Positions 1 through 9,144 of a DNA stretch of 64,000 nucleotides are shown piece by piece; positions within the stretch are counted from its first letter, which is position 1, and each line of letters starts with the position of its first letter. The notes under the pieces are model-generated. The model saw only the letters and a program-made list of their open reading frames with translations, made no database searches and was not told the origin of the DNA. Source of the stretch: Actinocatenispora comari (GTDB lineage Bacteria > Actinomycetota > Actinomycetes > Mycobacteriales > Micromonosporaceae); assembly GCF_017312725.1 (NCBI RefSeq), contig NZ_BOPO01000008.1:1-64000 (forward strand), given 5' to 3'. Position numbers and translations under genes: made by a program.

Positions 1-629
1 ACCGACCGGGCGTCGGCGGTGCGGCGCGGCGCCAGCCGGGTCGCGGCGACCCGCTCGGCGCGGCGCAGCATCGCCGCCGCGGTGGGGCGCCGGGTGGCGC
101 GGATCCGGCGGTCCGGCGCGGCGGTACGGCAGAGCTCCGCCACGGCGCCCCACACCAGCCCGACCAGCTCCCGCCGCGGCGAGTACAGCGCCCACCGGGC
201 GCCCACGGCCACCGCGACCAGCACCAGCGCGGCGAGCGCGACCAACCGCAGCACCGCGCCGGCGGAGTACGGGCCGAGCACGCCCGCGCGGGTCAGCTGC
301 ACCAGGAACCACGCCGCCACGACGGCCAGCTGGGCGGCCCGGAACAGTACCGAGCCGAGCGCCGAACGGCCGACGGAGTCCGCGGCGACGCTGCCCGGCA
401 GCGACCGGCGGGCCGCGATCAACGCGCGGAGCTGCCGGCCGGACAGGCCGGCGGCGAGCAGCCGGCGCCAGATCGCAGGCTGCGGATCGAACGTCGCCAA
501 CCAGCTCGTCGGCGCCAGCAGCAGTGCGAGCACCACCTCCGACCGGCGGGGCAGCAGGGACTCGCCAGGGCCCGGCAACGCGGCCGCGCCGGGCCGGCCG
601 GCGTTCGGGGGTCGTTCGGGTCCACGCAC
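1..629 (-). CDS. Membrane protein of unknown function (3' end beyond the window)
   Basis: The minus-strand frame opens with a GTG at 629 and stays open to the window edge, with strong G/C third positions throughout. About 210 residues are visible. The translation begins with a Pro/Gly-rich cytosolic stretch and a short hydrophobic segment near residues 32-48. Two clear transmembrane helices follow (about 105-125 and 133-155), and then a basic region rich in Arg. I do not recognise the family. It starts 31 nt after the stop of the response-regulator gene on the same strand, so it is probably the last gene of the MMPL/two-component operon. The start is uncertain because no ATG exists in the N-terminal half of this frame. 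Confidence 0.55.
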   Translation of the reverse strand, partial: MRGPERPPNAGRPGAAALPGPGESLLPRRSEVVLALLLAPTSWLATFDPQPAIWRRLLAAGLSGRQLRALIAARRSLPGSVAADSVGRSALGSVLFRAAQLAVVAAWFLVQLTRAGVLGPYSAGAVLRLVALAALVLVAVAVGARWALYSPRRELVGLVWGAVAELCRTAAPDRRIRATRRPTAAAMLRRAERVAATRLAPRRTADARS

Positions 630-660
630 CCTGTCATGGTCGGCCCGACGGGCAACCCGG

Positions 661-1278
661 TCAGAGGATGCCGCGGCGGCGGGCCTCGGCGACCGCGCCG
701 GTGCGGTTGTCGGCGCGCAGCTTCGCGTACACCTGGACCAGATGCGACTTGACGGTGGCCTCGGTGATGAACAGCCGCCGGCCGATGGCCTGGTTGGACA
801 GCCCGTCCGCGACCATGCCGAGGATCTGTGTCTCCCGCCGGGTCAGCGCCGGTGCCGGGGTACGGGTGCGTTCCACCAGCCGGGTGGCGACCGACGGGGC
901 GAGCACGGTCCGGCCGGCGGCGGTGTCGTGCACCGCGGTGAGCAGCTGCTCCGGGGTGGCGTCCTTGAGCAGGTACCCGGCGGCGCCGGCGGCGATCGCG
1001 GGCAGGATGTCGGCGTCCCGGTCGTAGGTGGTCAGCACCAGCACCCGGGGCGGGTCGGGCAGCCGGCGGATCCGTGCGGTCGCCTCCGCGCCGTCGATGC
1101 CCGGGCCCAGCGCCAGGTCCATCAGCACCACGTCGGGGTGCAGCGCGGCGGCCTGGTCGACGCCGTCCGCGCCGGTCGCCGCCTCGCCGACCACGGCGAT
1201 CTCCGGGTCGGCGGCGAGGGCGGCGCGCAGCCCGCCGCGGACCACCGGATGGTCGTCGACCAGCAGTACCCGGATCAT
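661..1278 (-). CDS. NarL/FixJ-family DNA-binding response regulator
   Basis: A 205-residue response regulator. The receiver domain opens with LLVDDHPVVR, has the phospho-acceptor Asp near residue 54 (VVLMDLAL) and the conserved Lys in YLLKDAT. The C-terminal LuxR-type helix-turn-helix reads LTRRETQILGMVADGLSNQAIG followed by TVKSHL. It should act as a cytosolic transcription factor phosphorylated by the histidine kinase whose stop codon overlaps its ATG (ATGA, 1275-1278). An MMPL exporter lies upstream in the same orientation, so this pair may sense an envelope or lipid stress and control that transporter; this last point is inference. Confidence 0.93.
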   Translation of the reverse strand: MIRVLLVDDHPVVRGGLRAALAADPEIAVVGEAATGADGVDQAAALHPDVVLMDLALGPGIDGAEATARIRRLPDPPRVLVLTTYDRDADILPAIAAGAAGYLLKDATPEQLLTAVHDTAAGRTVLAPSVATRLVERTRTPAPALTRRETQILGMVADGLSNQAIGRRLFITEATVKSHLVQVYAKLRADNRTGAVAEARRRGIL

Positions 1279-2591
1279 CGGGCACCGCCGGTCCGCGGCA
1301 CGGTGAGGTTGACCGCGGTACCCCGGCCGGGGGCGGTGTCGACCGACAGGGTGCCGCCGACCTGCTCGGCCCGGGCCCGCATGCCGGCGAGGCCCAGCCC
1401 GGTACCGCTGGTGGCGCCGAGCGGCCGGGCCGGGTCGAAGCCGCCCCCGTCGTCCACCACGTCCAGGCTGACGGTGTCCGGCAGGTACGTGAGGGTCAGC
1501 TCGATGCGGTCCGCGGCGGCGTGCGCCCGGGCGTTGGCCAGCGCCTCCTGCCCGGTGCGCAGCAGCGTCACCGCGACCGGTGTCGGCAGCGGCCCGGGAT
1601 CGCCCTCGACGTGCAGGTGGGTACGGTCGCCGGGCTGCTCGGCGACGATCCGGCGCAGCGCGTCGGGCAGCGAGGCGCCGGCCAGCTCGGCCGGGGTGAG
1701 GTCGCGGACCAGCCGCCGGGTGTCGGCGAGCGCCCCGCGGGCCGCGCCGATCGCGGTGTCGAGCTGCTCGACCAGCGAGCTGTCGCGCTGCCGGTCGGTC
1801 GCCGGAGCGGGCCGGCCGCGCGCTCGGTCCGCGGCCGGCGTGGCGTCGGCGGCATCCCGGTCGGTGGCCGCGGTCACCGACCTTCCCGCGGCGTCGCGGT
1901 GGTCCACCGCGGATCCGGTGCCGGTGGCGGTCGCGGACTGGCGCGCGGTGCGCAGCACCAGCACGATGCTGGTCAGGTTCTGGGTCACGGTGTCGTGGAT
2001 CTCGCGGGCCAGCCGCTCCCGCTCGGCGAGGACGCCGGCCTGCCGCTGCGAGGCGGCCAGCCGGTCCTGCGCGGCGGTCAGCTCGTCGATCAGCTCGGCC
2101 CGCTGCCGTACCTGCTCGGCGAGGTCGCGGTAGACCACCGTGATCATGACCGCGACGAGCGCCCCGACCAGCGGGCCGACCACGGCGGCGGCGTCCCAGC
2201 GGCCGCGGTCGGTGGCGATCACCACGACGGTGCCGGCGGTCAGCGCCGCCACCACCGGGACCGAGGCGGCCAGCGGGAGCAGCTGGGTACCGAGCAGGAA
2301 CAGCGGGAACGCCAGCCAGACGAAGCTCGCCGAACCGACCGCGAGCGCCGCGCACCCGGCCACCAGTACGGCGAGCCAGCCGATCGCGAGGCCCCGGGTG
2401 CGGCGCCGGCGGGCCAGCACGGCGCCCACCGCGTACCAGCCGGCGACGAGGATCGCGCCGGCGAGCAGCACCGGCCAGCCGCGGTGGCCGGCGGCGCCCG
2501 CCGCGCCGAGCGCCAGCAGCCCGACGAACAGGACGTGCTCGCTGCGGCGCAGCAGCAGCAACGCCACCGGGCGGGACGGAGGGTCAGCCAT
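1275..2591 (-). CDS. Sensor histidine kinase, HisKA_3 (NarL-partner) type
   Basis: A 438-residue kinase. Four or five hydrophobic helices occupy residues 15-155 with almost no extracellular loop, as in intramembrane-sensing kinases. The HisKA_3 dimerisation motif has the phospho-acceptor His at about 199 (LAREIHDTVTQN). The ATPase domain ends with VDDGGGFD and the GLGLAGMRARAEQVGG box. An Ala/Asp/Thr-rich insertion of about 60 residues (roughly 217-277) splits the two dimerisation helices, which is unusual. The ATG at 2591 was chosen because the membrane region starts just after it; a GTG lies 12 nt further upstream. It overlaps the response regulator by 4 nt, implying translational coupling. 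Confidence 0.9.
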   Translation of the reverse strand: MADPPSRPVALLLLRRSEHVLFVGLLALGAAGAAGHRGWPVLLAGAILVAGWYAVGAVLARRRRTRGLAIGWLAVLVAGCAALAVGSASFVWLAFPLFLLGTQLLPLAASVPVVAALTAGTVVVIATDRGRWDAAAVVGPLVGALVAVMITVVYRDLAEQVRQRAELIDELTAAQDRLAASQRQAGVLAERERLAREIHDTVTQNLTSIVLVLRTARQSATATGTGSAVDHRDAAGRSVTAATDRDAADATPAADRARGRPAPATDRQRDSSLVEQLDTAIGAARGALADTRRLVRDLTPAELAGASLPDALRRIVAEQPGDRTHLHVEGDPGPLPTPVAVTLLRTGQEALANARAHAAADRIELTLTYLPDTVSLDVVDDGGGFDPARPLGATSGTGLGLAGMRARAEQVGGTLSVDTAPGRGTAVNLTVPRTGGAR

Positions 2592-2670
2592 GGTGCTGAT
2601 CACGCTAGCCGTCCGCACGCACCTCGGCGCCGGTTCCCCGCGGCCCCGGTGACCCGCCCGGCGGCGCGGC

Positions 2671-2800
2671 CGGTCGGGGCCGGTCGATGCTGCGGAGCCG
2701 GCCGGAACCGGTCGATGCTGCGGAGCCGGTCGGAGCCGGTCGGGGCCGGTCGGGGCCGGTCGGGGCGAGCCGGTGCTGCGGAGCCGGTCGGGGTCCGGGT
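2671..2800. repeat. Degenerate GC-rich tandem repeats between kinase and MMPL genes
   Basis: The 260-nt gap between the kinase start and the MMPL stop contains short repeated units built on ccggtcgggg and gtcgatgctgcggagccgg, the latter present two to three times. All frames stay open across it only because of base composition. No gene is seen here. The tract also supplies any promoter for the kinase/regulator pair, but no convincing -35/-10 pair was found. Confidence 0.6.
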
Positions 2801-2851
2801 ACTGCGGTGCTGGGCGGGGTCGGCCGGCGCTGCGGTACGGCGGTGCCGTGG

Positions 2852-4936
2852 TCAGCCACCGGCGGCCGACACCGGGACCGGATCGGGTTCGCGGGTCGGG
2901 CGGGATGGTCGGGACGGCCACCAGATCCGGTCGCCGACCAGCGCGAACACCGCCGGTACGACGACGGTACGAACCAGCAGGGTGTCGATCAGGACGCCGA
3001 GGCCGACGATCAGACCGAGTTGGGCGAGCGTGGTCAGCGGCAGCACCCCGAGGGCGGCGAACACCGCGGCGAGCACGACGCCGGCGCTGGTGATCACCGT
3101 GCCGGTGTGGCCGATCGCGCTGATCACGCCGGCGCGGGTGCCGTGCGCGACCGCCTCCTGCCGGGTGCGGTGCGCCACGAAGATCGTGTAGTCGATGCCG
3201 AGCGCCACCAGGAACAGGAACGCCACCAGCGGCACGTTCACGTCCAGCGCCGGGAACCCGAACAGCCGGGTACCGGCGAAGGTGCCGGCGCCGATCGCGG
3301 CGAGCGCGGACGCCAGGTTGACCGCCACCAGCAGCACCGGCGCGACCAGCGCGCGCAGCAGCAGTACCAGCAGCAGCAGCGCGACACCGAGGATCAGCGG
3401 CGCGATCGTGCGCAGGTCGCGGCCGAACGCGTCCCGTACGTCGAGGTCCTGCGCGGTCTGGCCGCCGACCTTCGCCTCGGCGCCCGGCACCGCGTGCACC
3501 GCGGCGCGCAGCCGCCGTACCGTGTCGAGGCTCGCGGCGCTGCCGGGCTGGGCGGAGTCGACGACGGTGAGCTTGACCAGCCCGTCCGGTGAGCGGCCGG
3601 CGGGCCGCACCCGCACGCCCGGTACCCGTTGCGCGGCGGCGGTGACCGCCGGCGCCGTGTCGGCCCGCGCCACCACGATCAGCGGCGCCGACTCGCCGGC
3701 GGGGAAGTGCTCGGCCAGCACCCGCAGCCCGGTGGCGGACGGGGACGGCACCCGGAACTGTTCGAGCTGGCTGAGCCCGACCCGGGTGCCGAGCAGCCCG
3801 CCGGCCAGCACCGCGAGGCCGATGACCGAAGTGGCCACCACCAGTGCCGGGCGCCGGGTGACGCCGCCGGCGAGCCGCCGCCAGAACCGGCCGGCCCGGG
3901 CGGGCGCGGCGCCGGCGCGCGGGACGAACGGCCAGAACAGCCGCCGGCCGCAGACCGCCAGCGCGGCCGGCAGCAGTACCAGGACGAACAGCAGCGCGAG
4001 CACCAGGCCGACGGCCGCGGCGACGCCGAGACCGCGGGTGTTGGGCATCGCGGCGAGCAGCAACGTCAGCAGCGCGGCGACCACGGTGAGGTTGCTGGCG
4101 AGGATCGCCGGGCCGGTACCGCGCACGGCGGCGGCGAGGGCGGCCCGGTGGTCGGCGGTGCGGTACAGCTCCTCCCGGTACCGGGAGATCAGCAGCAGCG
4201 CGTAGTTGGTGCCGGCGCCGAACACCAGCACGCTGATGATGCCGGCGTCGAACTGCAGGTCGGCGGCGGCACCGAGGGCGGCGGTGACGCGGGCGGCGAC
4301 CTGGTCGGCGAGGCCGACCACGGCGAGCGGTACCAGCCACAGGATCGGCGAGCGGTAGGTGAGCAGCAGCAGCACCGCGACGATGCCGACGGTGACCGCG
4401 AGCAGGGTGAGGTTGGCGCCGTCGAACGCCGCGGCGATGTCGGCACCGAACGCCGGCCCGCCGGTGATCTGGACGCTCAGCCGGTCCGGCGCCACCCGGC
4501 GCGCGGTACTGCGCAGCCGGTCGATGGTGTCGGCGATCTCGGCATCGGACCGGTCCGTGTCGACCGGCACGTTCACCACCGCGGCCCGCTGGTCGTGCGC
4601 CGCGACCGGTGGCGAGCTCCGCTGCCCGACCCGCCGGCCCAGCGCGGTACCGAGCCGGTCGGTCGCGGCCCGGTCGGCGCCGGTGAGCCGGCCGCGGTCG
4701 TGCCGGGTCACCACCGCCACCACCGGCGCCAGCTCGTGCCCGGCGAACCGCTGCTCCAGCTGCCGTACCTGCGCGGACTCCGACCCGGTCGGCAGCGCCT
4801 GCGCGGCGCCGGGGGGCTGCGCCCCGCTCGTCGCGCCGGTGACGCCGGCGGCCACCAGCAGCCCGAACACCAGGACCAGCCACGCGCCGCGCCGGCCGGT
4901 CACCGTCGCGGCGAGTCGCCGCCACACCCCCGTCAT
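2852..4936 (-). CDS. MMPL/RND-family membrane transporter
   Basis: A 694-residue MMPL-type transporter, the family that exports lipids or other hydrophobic compounds using the proton gradient. It shows the expected layout. There is one N-terminal helix (17-35), a soluble loop of about 130 residues, and then five or six helices with the signature FGAGTNYALLLISRYREEL near residue 240. A second soluble loop and second helix bundle follow, with the matching motif LGIDYTIFVAHRTRQE near residue 580. The length is usual for actinobacterial MMPL proteins that lack the long mycobacterial C-terminal domain. It lies upstream of the two-component genes on the same strand. The substrate cannot be told from sequence. 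Confidence 0.93.
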   Translation of the reverse strand: MTGVWRRLAATVTGRRGAWLVLVFGLLVAAGVTGATSGAQPPGAAQALPTGSESAQVRQLEQRFAGHELAPVVAVVTRHDRGRLTGADRAATDRLGTALGRRVGQRSSPPVAAHDQRAAVVNVPVDTDRSDAEIADTIDRLRSTARRVAPDRLSVQITGGPAFGADIAAAFDGANLTLLAVTVGIVAVLLLLTYRSPILWLVPLAVVGLADQVAARVTAALGAAADLQFDAGIISVLVFGAGTNYALLLISRYREELYRTADHRAALAAAVRGTGPAILASNLTVVAALLTLLLAAMPNTRGLGVAAAVGLVLALLFVLVLLPAALAVCGRRLFWPFVPRAGAAPARAGRFWRRLAGGVTRRPALVVATSVIGLAVLAGGLLGTRVGLSQLEQFRVPSPSATGLRVLAEHFPAGESAPLIVVARADTAPAVTAAAQRVPGVRVRPAGRSPDGLVKLTVVDSAQPGSAASLDTVRRLRAAVHAVPGAEAKVGGQTAQDLDVRDAFGRDLRTIAPLILGVALLLLVLLLRALVAPVLLVAVNLASALAAIGAGTFAGTRLFGFPALDVNVPLVAFLFLVALGIDYTIFVAHRTRQEAVAHGTRAGVISAIGHTGTVITSAGVVLAAVFAALGVLPLTTLAQLGLIVGLGVLIDTLLVRTVVVPAVFALVGDRIWWPSRPSRPTREPDPVPVSAAGG

Positions 4937-5144
4937 CGCACCCCGACCTCGCTCGTCCGTCCGGATCGCTCACCACGCTAACCGGACATCAGGGCAGGTA
5001 CCTGGCGCGAAAGGCGGGCCGTGAACCCCGACGAAAGTTGCAGGCCCGGGCCGGGGCCGGCCCGCTGGCGGGGCGCCCGGTATCGGTGCTGTGCGTCTTA
5101 CGTGATGAGATGAGCGGTGTGCGGGGTCGAGGCGTTTCGGCATG

Positions 5145-5159
5145 TTGACAACGCTGTCA
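5145..5159 (+). promoter_or_regulatory. TTGACA box inside an inverted repeat upstream of the binding-protein gene
   Basis: TTGACA at 5145-5150 overlaps a small inverted repeat, TGACA-acgc-TGTCA. It lies 44 nt ahead of the ATG of the solute-binding protein. No good -10 hexamer sits at the expected distance, so this may be an operator, or only the -35 part of a promoter. The rest of the 266-nt gap from 4937 holds nothing else I can name. Confidence 0.35.
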
Positions 5160-5202
5160 CCAGCCGGGGCAGCCCGGTGTCGAGCCGAGGAACTGGAGCG
5201 TC

Positions 5203-6939
5203 ATGCGGATCGGGCGAACCGTCGCCGCGCTGGGCGCCGTCGTGCTGACGGTGGGCCTGGCCGGTGCCTGCAGCAAGAACACCGGGACGGACTCGAAGCC
5301 GGACGCGTCCCGCACCTACCACGCGAGCATCTCCACCGACCCGAAGGACTCGCTGGGCCCGGCCCCGGCGGTACCGGGGGCGAAGTCCGGCGGCACGGTG
5401 CACATCCTGCAGGAGAAGGACTACGAGCACCTCGATCCGCAGCGCACCTACGTGTCCAACTCCGGCATCATCGAGCAGCTGTTCACCCGGACCCTGACGG
5501 CGTTCACGCCCAGCGGCCGGAACGCCACGCTGGTCGGCGACCTCGCCACGAACCCCGGTACCGACGTCGACGGCGACTGCAAGGTCTGGCGCTACACCAT
5601 CAAGAAGGGCATGCGGTACGAGGACGGGTCGGCGATCACCGCCGCCGACGTGGCACACGGCATCGCCCGGTCGTTCTCGCCGGAGCTGTCCGAGGGGCCG
5701 CACTACATCCAGCAGTGGCTGACCGGCAAGCAGGTCTACAACGCCGACTACCAGGGGCCGTACAACGGCGGGAAGGCGTTGCCGCCCAACCTGACCGTGT
5801 CCGGCAGCACCCTGACGTTCCACTTCCCGCAACCGCACTGCGACCTGCCGTACGCGGCGGCGATGGCCGAGACCGTGCCGGTGCCGGCGAGCAGGGACAC
5901 CGGCGCGAAGTACGACCGGCACCCGTTCTCGTCCGGCCCGTACAAGATCGCGAGCTACGAGCGGGACAGCAAGCTCGTGCTGGTGCGCAACCGCTACTGG
6001 GACGCGAAGACCGATCCGGTCCGGCACGCCTACCCGGACTCCGTCGAGGTCGACCTCGGCGCGAGCGACGTCGAGCAGACCAACCGGCTGGTCGCCGACA
6101 ACGGCGCCGACCGGACGGCGCTGTCCACCGCGCAGGTGCCGCAGTCGCTGATCCCGCAGGTACAGAAGAACGACGGTGCCATGCGGCGGTCGCTGACCGG
6201 CTCGAACGGCTTCACGTTCTACTTCGCCATCAACTGCGAGCGGGTCACCGACCCCACCATCCGCAAGGCCATGTCGTACGCGGTGGACCGCGGCGCGATC
6301 GTCCAGGTGCTGGGCGGCGAGAAGGCGGCGCGGCCGGCGACCACGCTGCTGTCGCCCACGGTGGCCGGCTGGCAGGATTTCGACGCGTTCCCGGCCGGCG
6401 CGCACGGCAACCTGGCCAAGGCGAAGAAGCTGCTGAACGGCCGGCACCCGAGCCTGACGTACGCCTACGCCAACTCGTCGGTGAACCAGCGGGAGGCGCC
6501 GCTGATCCAGCAGATGTTCCAGCGCGCCGGGTTCCGGGTGGTGCTGCGACCGCTGGATGCCACCAGCTACAACACCGCGCTGGGCAGGCACCCGAAGTAC
6601 GACTTCTACCAGACCGGCTGGGGTGCCGACTGGCCGTCCGGCGCCGCGACGATCCCGGTGCTGTTCGACGGCCGCTCGATCCGGGCCAACGGCAACAACG
6701 ACACCGCGTACTTCGAGCAGCCGTCGATCGACCGGCGCATCGACGAGCTGAACCAGATGCCGGCGGCCAAGGCGGGACCGCAGTGGTCGGCGCTGGAGAA
6801 GCGGATGATCGCCACCTACGCCCCGGTCATCCCGCTGTACTACCAGCAGTCGTTCCTGCTGCACGGCTCGAAGATCGGCGGTGCGCTGCTGTCCTCCACC
6901 GGCGCCGAGTCGTTCCTGAACCTCTACGTCAAGCGGTGA
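5203..6939 (+). CDS. ABC transporter substrate-binding lipoprotein, family 5 (peptide-type)
   Basis: A 578-residue extracytoplasmic lipoprotein. The N-terminus is a lipoprotein signal with lipobox LAGAC (lipidated Cys at 23). The mature part follows the SBP_bac_5 pattern: GGTVHILQEKDYEHLDP, then TLTAFTPSG, then a conserved YTIKKGMRYEDGSAITAADV near residue 135, and PFSSGPYKIASYERD. These proteins bind oligopeptides, nickel or sugars and hand them to an ABC permease. No permease or ATPase gene is adjacent, so it is an orphan that either borrows a transporter or acts as a sensor. An SD-like GGAG precedes the ATG. Its 3' end overlaps the convergent dehydratase gene by 11 nt. Confidence 0.92.
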   Translation: MRIGRTVAALGAVVLTVGLAGACSKNTGTDSKPDASRTYHASISTDPKDSLGPAPAVPGAKSGGTVHILQEKDYEHLDPQRTYVSNSGIIEQLFTRTLTAFTPSGRNATLVGDLATNPGTDVDGDCKVWRYTIKKGMRYEDGSAITAADVAHGIARSFSPELSEGPHYIQQWLTGKQVYNADYQGPYNGGKALPPNLTVSGSTLTFHFPQPHCDLPYAAAMAETVPVPASRDTGAKYDRHPFSSGPYKIASYERDSKLVLVRNRYWDAKTDPVRHAYPDSVEVDLGASDVEQTNRLVADNGADRTALSTAQVPQSLIPQVQKNDGAMRRSLTGSNGFTFYFAINCERVTDPTIRKAMSYAVDRGAIVQVLGGEKAARPATTLLSPTVAGWQDFDAFPAGAHGNLAKAKKLLNGRHPSLTYAYANSSVNQREAPLIQQMFQRAGFRVVLRPLDATSYNTALGRHPKYDFYQTGWGADWPSGAATIPVLFDGRSIRANGNNDTAYFEQPSIDRRIDELNQMPAAKAGPQWSALEKRMIATYAPVIPLYYQQSFLLHGSKIGGALLSSTGAESFLNLYVKR

Positions 6940-7900
6940 CGGGTGGCCGGCTGGTCGCGGTCGACTCCAGCACCGCGGACAGTTCGGCCGGGCTGGCGTT
7001 GCCGCCGGTGACCACGATGCCGACCCGCCGGCCCGCGTACCGGTCCGGGTCGGCCAGCAGCGCGGCGAGCCCGGCGGCGCCGGCCGCCTCGGCGAGCGTG
7101 TGCGCCCGGGTCAGCAGCACGTGCTGGGCGGCGCGCAGCTGCTCGTCGGACACCAGCACGAAGTCACGCAGGTGGGCGCGCAGCAGCCGCTGGGTCAGCG
7201 GGAAGCCGCTGCCGGTGGCCAGCCCCTCCGCGGCGGTACGGTTCGGCGCCTCGACCGGTTCGCCGGCGCGCCACGAGTCGTGCGCGGCGGGGGAGGCGGC
7301 CGACTGCACGCCGATCACCTCGCAGCGCGGTGCCAGCGCCGCGGCGACCACGCCGGCCGCGGCGGCGCCGGAACCGCCGCCGACCGGTACCAGCAGGGCG
7401 TCGAGGTCGGGGTGGGCGGTGAGCAGTTCGGTGTAGGCGGTGCCGACGCCGGCGACCAGGTCCTCCTCGTGCGCCGGCCCGACCAGCCGCATGCCGTCCG
7501 CGGTGTCCGCCGCGTACCGCTGCGCCGCCGTCAGGTCCGCGCCGTGGCAGTCCACCCGCGCGCCGAGCGCCCGTACCGCGGCGAGCTTGGTCGGGTTGGG
7601 GTCGGCCGGCATCACGATCCGGCACGGCGCGCCGAAGCGCCGGCAGGCGTACGCGATCGACTGGGCGTGGTTGCCGGTCGAGTAGGTGACGACGCCGCGG
7701 GCCCGGTCGGCGACGGACATCCCGGCGAGCAGCGCCAGTCCGCCGCGCACCTTGAACGCGCCGGTCGGCTGCACCTGCTCGTGCTTGACGACCACCCGCG
7801 CCCCGGCCGTCTCGTCCAGCAGCGGGTACGACCAGGCCGGGGTCGGCGGCAGCAGCCCGGCGATCGCCCGGCCGGCCCGCAGTACGTCGTTGAGATCCAT
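6929..7900 (-). CDS. PLP-dependent threonine/serine dehydratase-like enzyme
   Basis: A 323-residue fold-type II PLP enzyme. The PLP-binding Lys sits in PTGAFKVRGG (near residue 50). It is followed by the substrate loop STGNHAQSIAYA and the glycine-rich phosphate-binding loop PVGGGSGAAAAG (about 180), ending in IVVTGGNASP. These features match serine/threonine dehydratases and serine racemases, which deaminate hydroxy amino acids to 2-oxo acids. It lacks a C-terminal ACT domain, so it is not the feedback-regulated biosynthetic IlvA. The ATG at 7900 is preferred over one 36 nt upstream because it matches the family start. A LysR regulator is divergent 83 nt away and is the likely controller. 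Confidence 0.88.
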   Translation of the reverse strand: MDLNDVLRAGRAIAGLLPPTPAWSYPLLDETAGARVVVKHEQVQPTGAFKVRGGLALLAGMSVADRARGVVTYSTGNHAQSIAYACRRFGAPCRIVMPADPNPTKLAAVRALGARVDCHGADLTAAQRYAADTADGMRLVGPAHEEDLVAGVGTAYTELLTAHPDLDALLVPVGGGSGAAAAGVVAAALAPRCEVIGVQSAASPAAHDSWRAGEPVEAPNRTAAEGLATGSGFPLTQRLLRAHLRDFVLVSDEQLRAAQHVLLTRAHTLAEAAGAAGLAALLADPDRYAGRRVGIVVTGGNASPAELSAVLESTATSRPPVTA

Positions 7901-7983
7901 GCCGCCAGTCTCGCCGCGGCGCACCGATCGGTCCAATGCCAGCTTTCGCGCGAACCCATCGACGAGATTGATAGGTTGTCGTC

Positions 7984-9144
7984 ATGCTGTCCCTGCCCCG
8001 GCTCCGGGTGCTGGCCGCGGTGGCGCGGTACGGGTCGGTGACCGCGGCGGCCGAGGCGCTGCACTACGCGCAGGCGTCGGTGAGCCACCACCTGGCCCGG
8101 CTGGAGTCCGAGACCGGCGCGGTACTCACCCAGCGGGTCGGCCGTGGCATCCGGCTCACCGAGGCGGGCCGGCTGCTCGCCGCCCGCGCCGAGGAGATCC
8201 TGGGCCGGCTCGACACCGCCGAGCGCGAGCTCGCCGCGCTCACCGGGCTCGCCGCCGGCCGGGTCCGGCTGGCCGCGTTCCCGTCCGCGCTCGGTACCTT
8301 CGTGCCGGCCGCGCTCGGTGCGCTTGCCGCCGACGTGCCCGGCCTGGACGTGTCGCTGGTCGAGGCCGAACCGCCGGCGGCGCTGCGGCTGCTGCGCTCC
8401 GGTGAGATCGACGTCGCCGTCGTGTTCGGCTACCCGCCGGAGCTGGCCGGTACGGGCCCGCCCGGCACGGCTCGTCGCGACGCCGGCGCCGCTGCTGCCG
8501 GCCCGCCAGGTGCCGACGGCGACGGTGACGTGCGCGGCGCGGGCGCGCGTGCGACCGGCCCGTTCCGGGCCGACCGCGCCGACCGCGCCGGTGACCCGCG
8601 CGTCGCGGGCCTGCGCGGGACCGAGCTGCTGGTCGAGCCGATGTGGCTGATCGCGGCGGAGGCCGGCGGCCCGGAGCTCGCGGCCCACCGGGACGCGCGG
8701 TGGATCGCCGGCTGCGAGCGGTGTCGCGCCGACCTGCTGCGCCGGTGCGACGCGGCCGGGTTCGTCCCCGACATCGCGTTCACCACCGACGACTACGTCG
8801 CGGTGCAGCGACTGGTCGCGGCCGGGGTCGGGGTGGCGACGCTGCCCGGGCTGGCGCTCGCCGCGCACCGGCACCCGGCCGTGAGCGCGGTCCGGGTACC
8901 GGGCTGGCTGCGTACCGTGCGGGCGGTCAGCTACGGCGCGCCACCGGATCCGCCGGCGGTCACCGCGCTGCTCGCAGCGCTCGTCGCGGCCGCCGAACAG
9001 TCCACTGTGGACTCTCAGAGCGGGTTGGGCTCACCGACCGGGGTGGTGGTGAAGCCGCCGCCGAGCAGCGCGTCGCCGGGTGCCGGGGCCGACTCGGCGA
9101 GGATCTTCTCGGCGAAGCGCTCCGCGTCGTCGCGCGGGGAGTAG
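7984..9144 (+). CDS. LysR-family transcriptional regulator with unusual insert and 3' overlap
   Basis: A 386-residue LysR-type regulator. The winged helix-turn-helix is at residues 1-60 (ALHYAQASVSHHLARLESETGAVLTQR), followed by a substrate-binding effector domain starting at GRVRLAAFPSALG. Two things are odd. An Ala/Gly/Arg/Asp-rich stretch of about 50 residues (roughly 160-210) breaks the effector domain between its subdomains. The frame also runs about 43 residues past the usual LysR end, overlapping the 3' end of the convergent udh gene by 130 nt. It probably controls the divergent dehydratase gene. The HTH and family assignment are secure; the ligand is unknown. Confidence 0.87.
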   Translation: MLSLPRLRVLAAVARYGSVTAAAEALHYAQASVSHHLARLESETGAVLTQRVGRGIRLTEAGRLLAARAEEILGRLDTAERELAALTGLAAGRVRLAAFPSALGTFVPAALGALAADVPGLDVSLVEAEPPAALRLLRSGEIDVAVVFGYPPELAGTGPPGTARRDAGAAAAGPPGADGDGDVRGAGARATGPFRADRADRAGDPRVAGLRGTELLVEPMWLIAAEAGGPELAAHRDARWIAGCERCRADLLRRCDAAGFVPDIAFTTDDYVAVQRLVAAGVGVATLPGLALAAHRHPAVSAVRVPGWLRTVRAVSYGAPPDPPAVTALLAALVAAAEQSTVDSQSGLGSPTGVVVKPPPSSASPGAGADSARIFSAKRSASSRGE

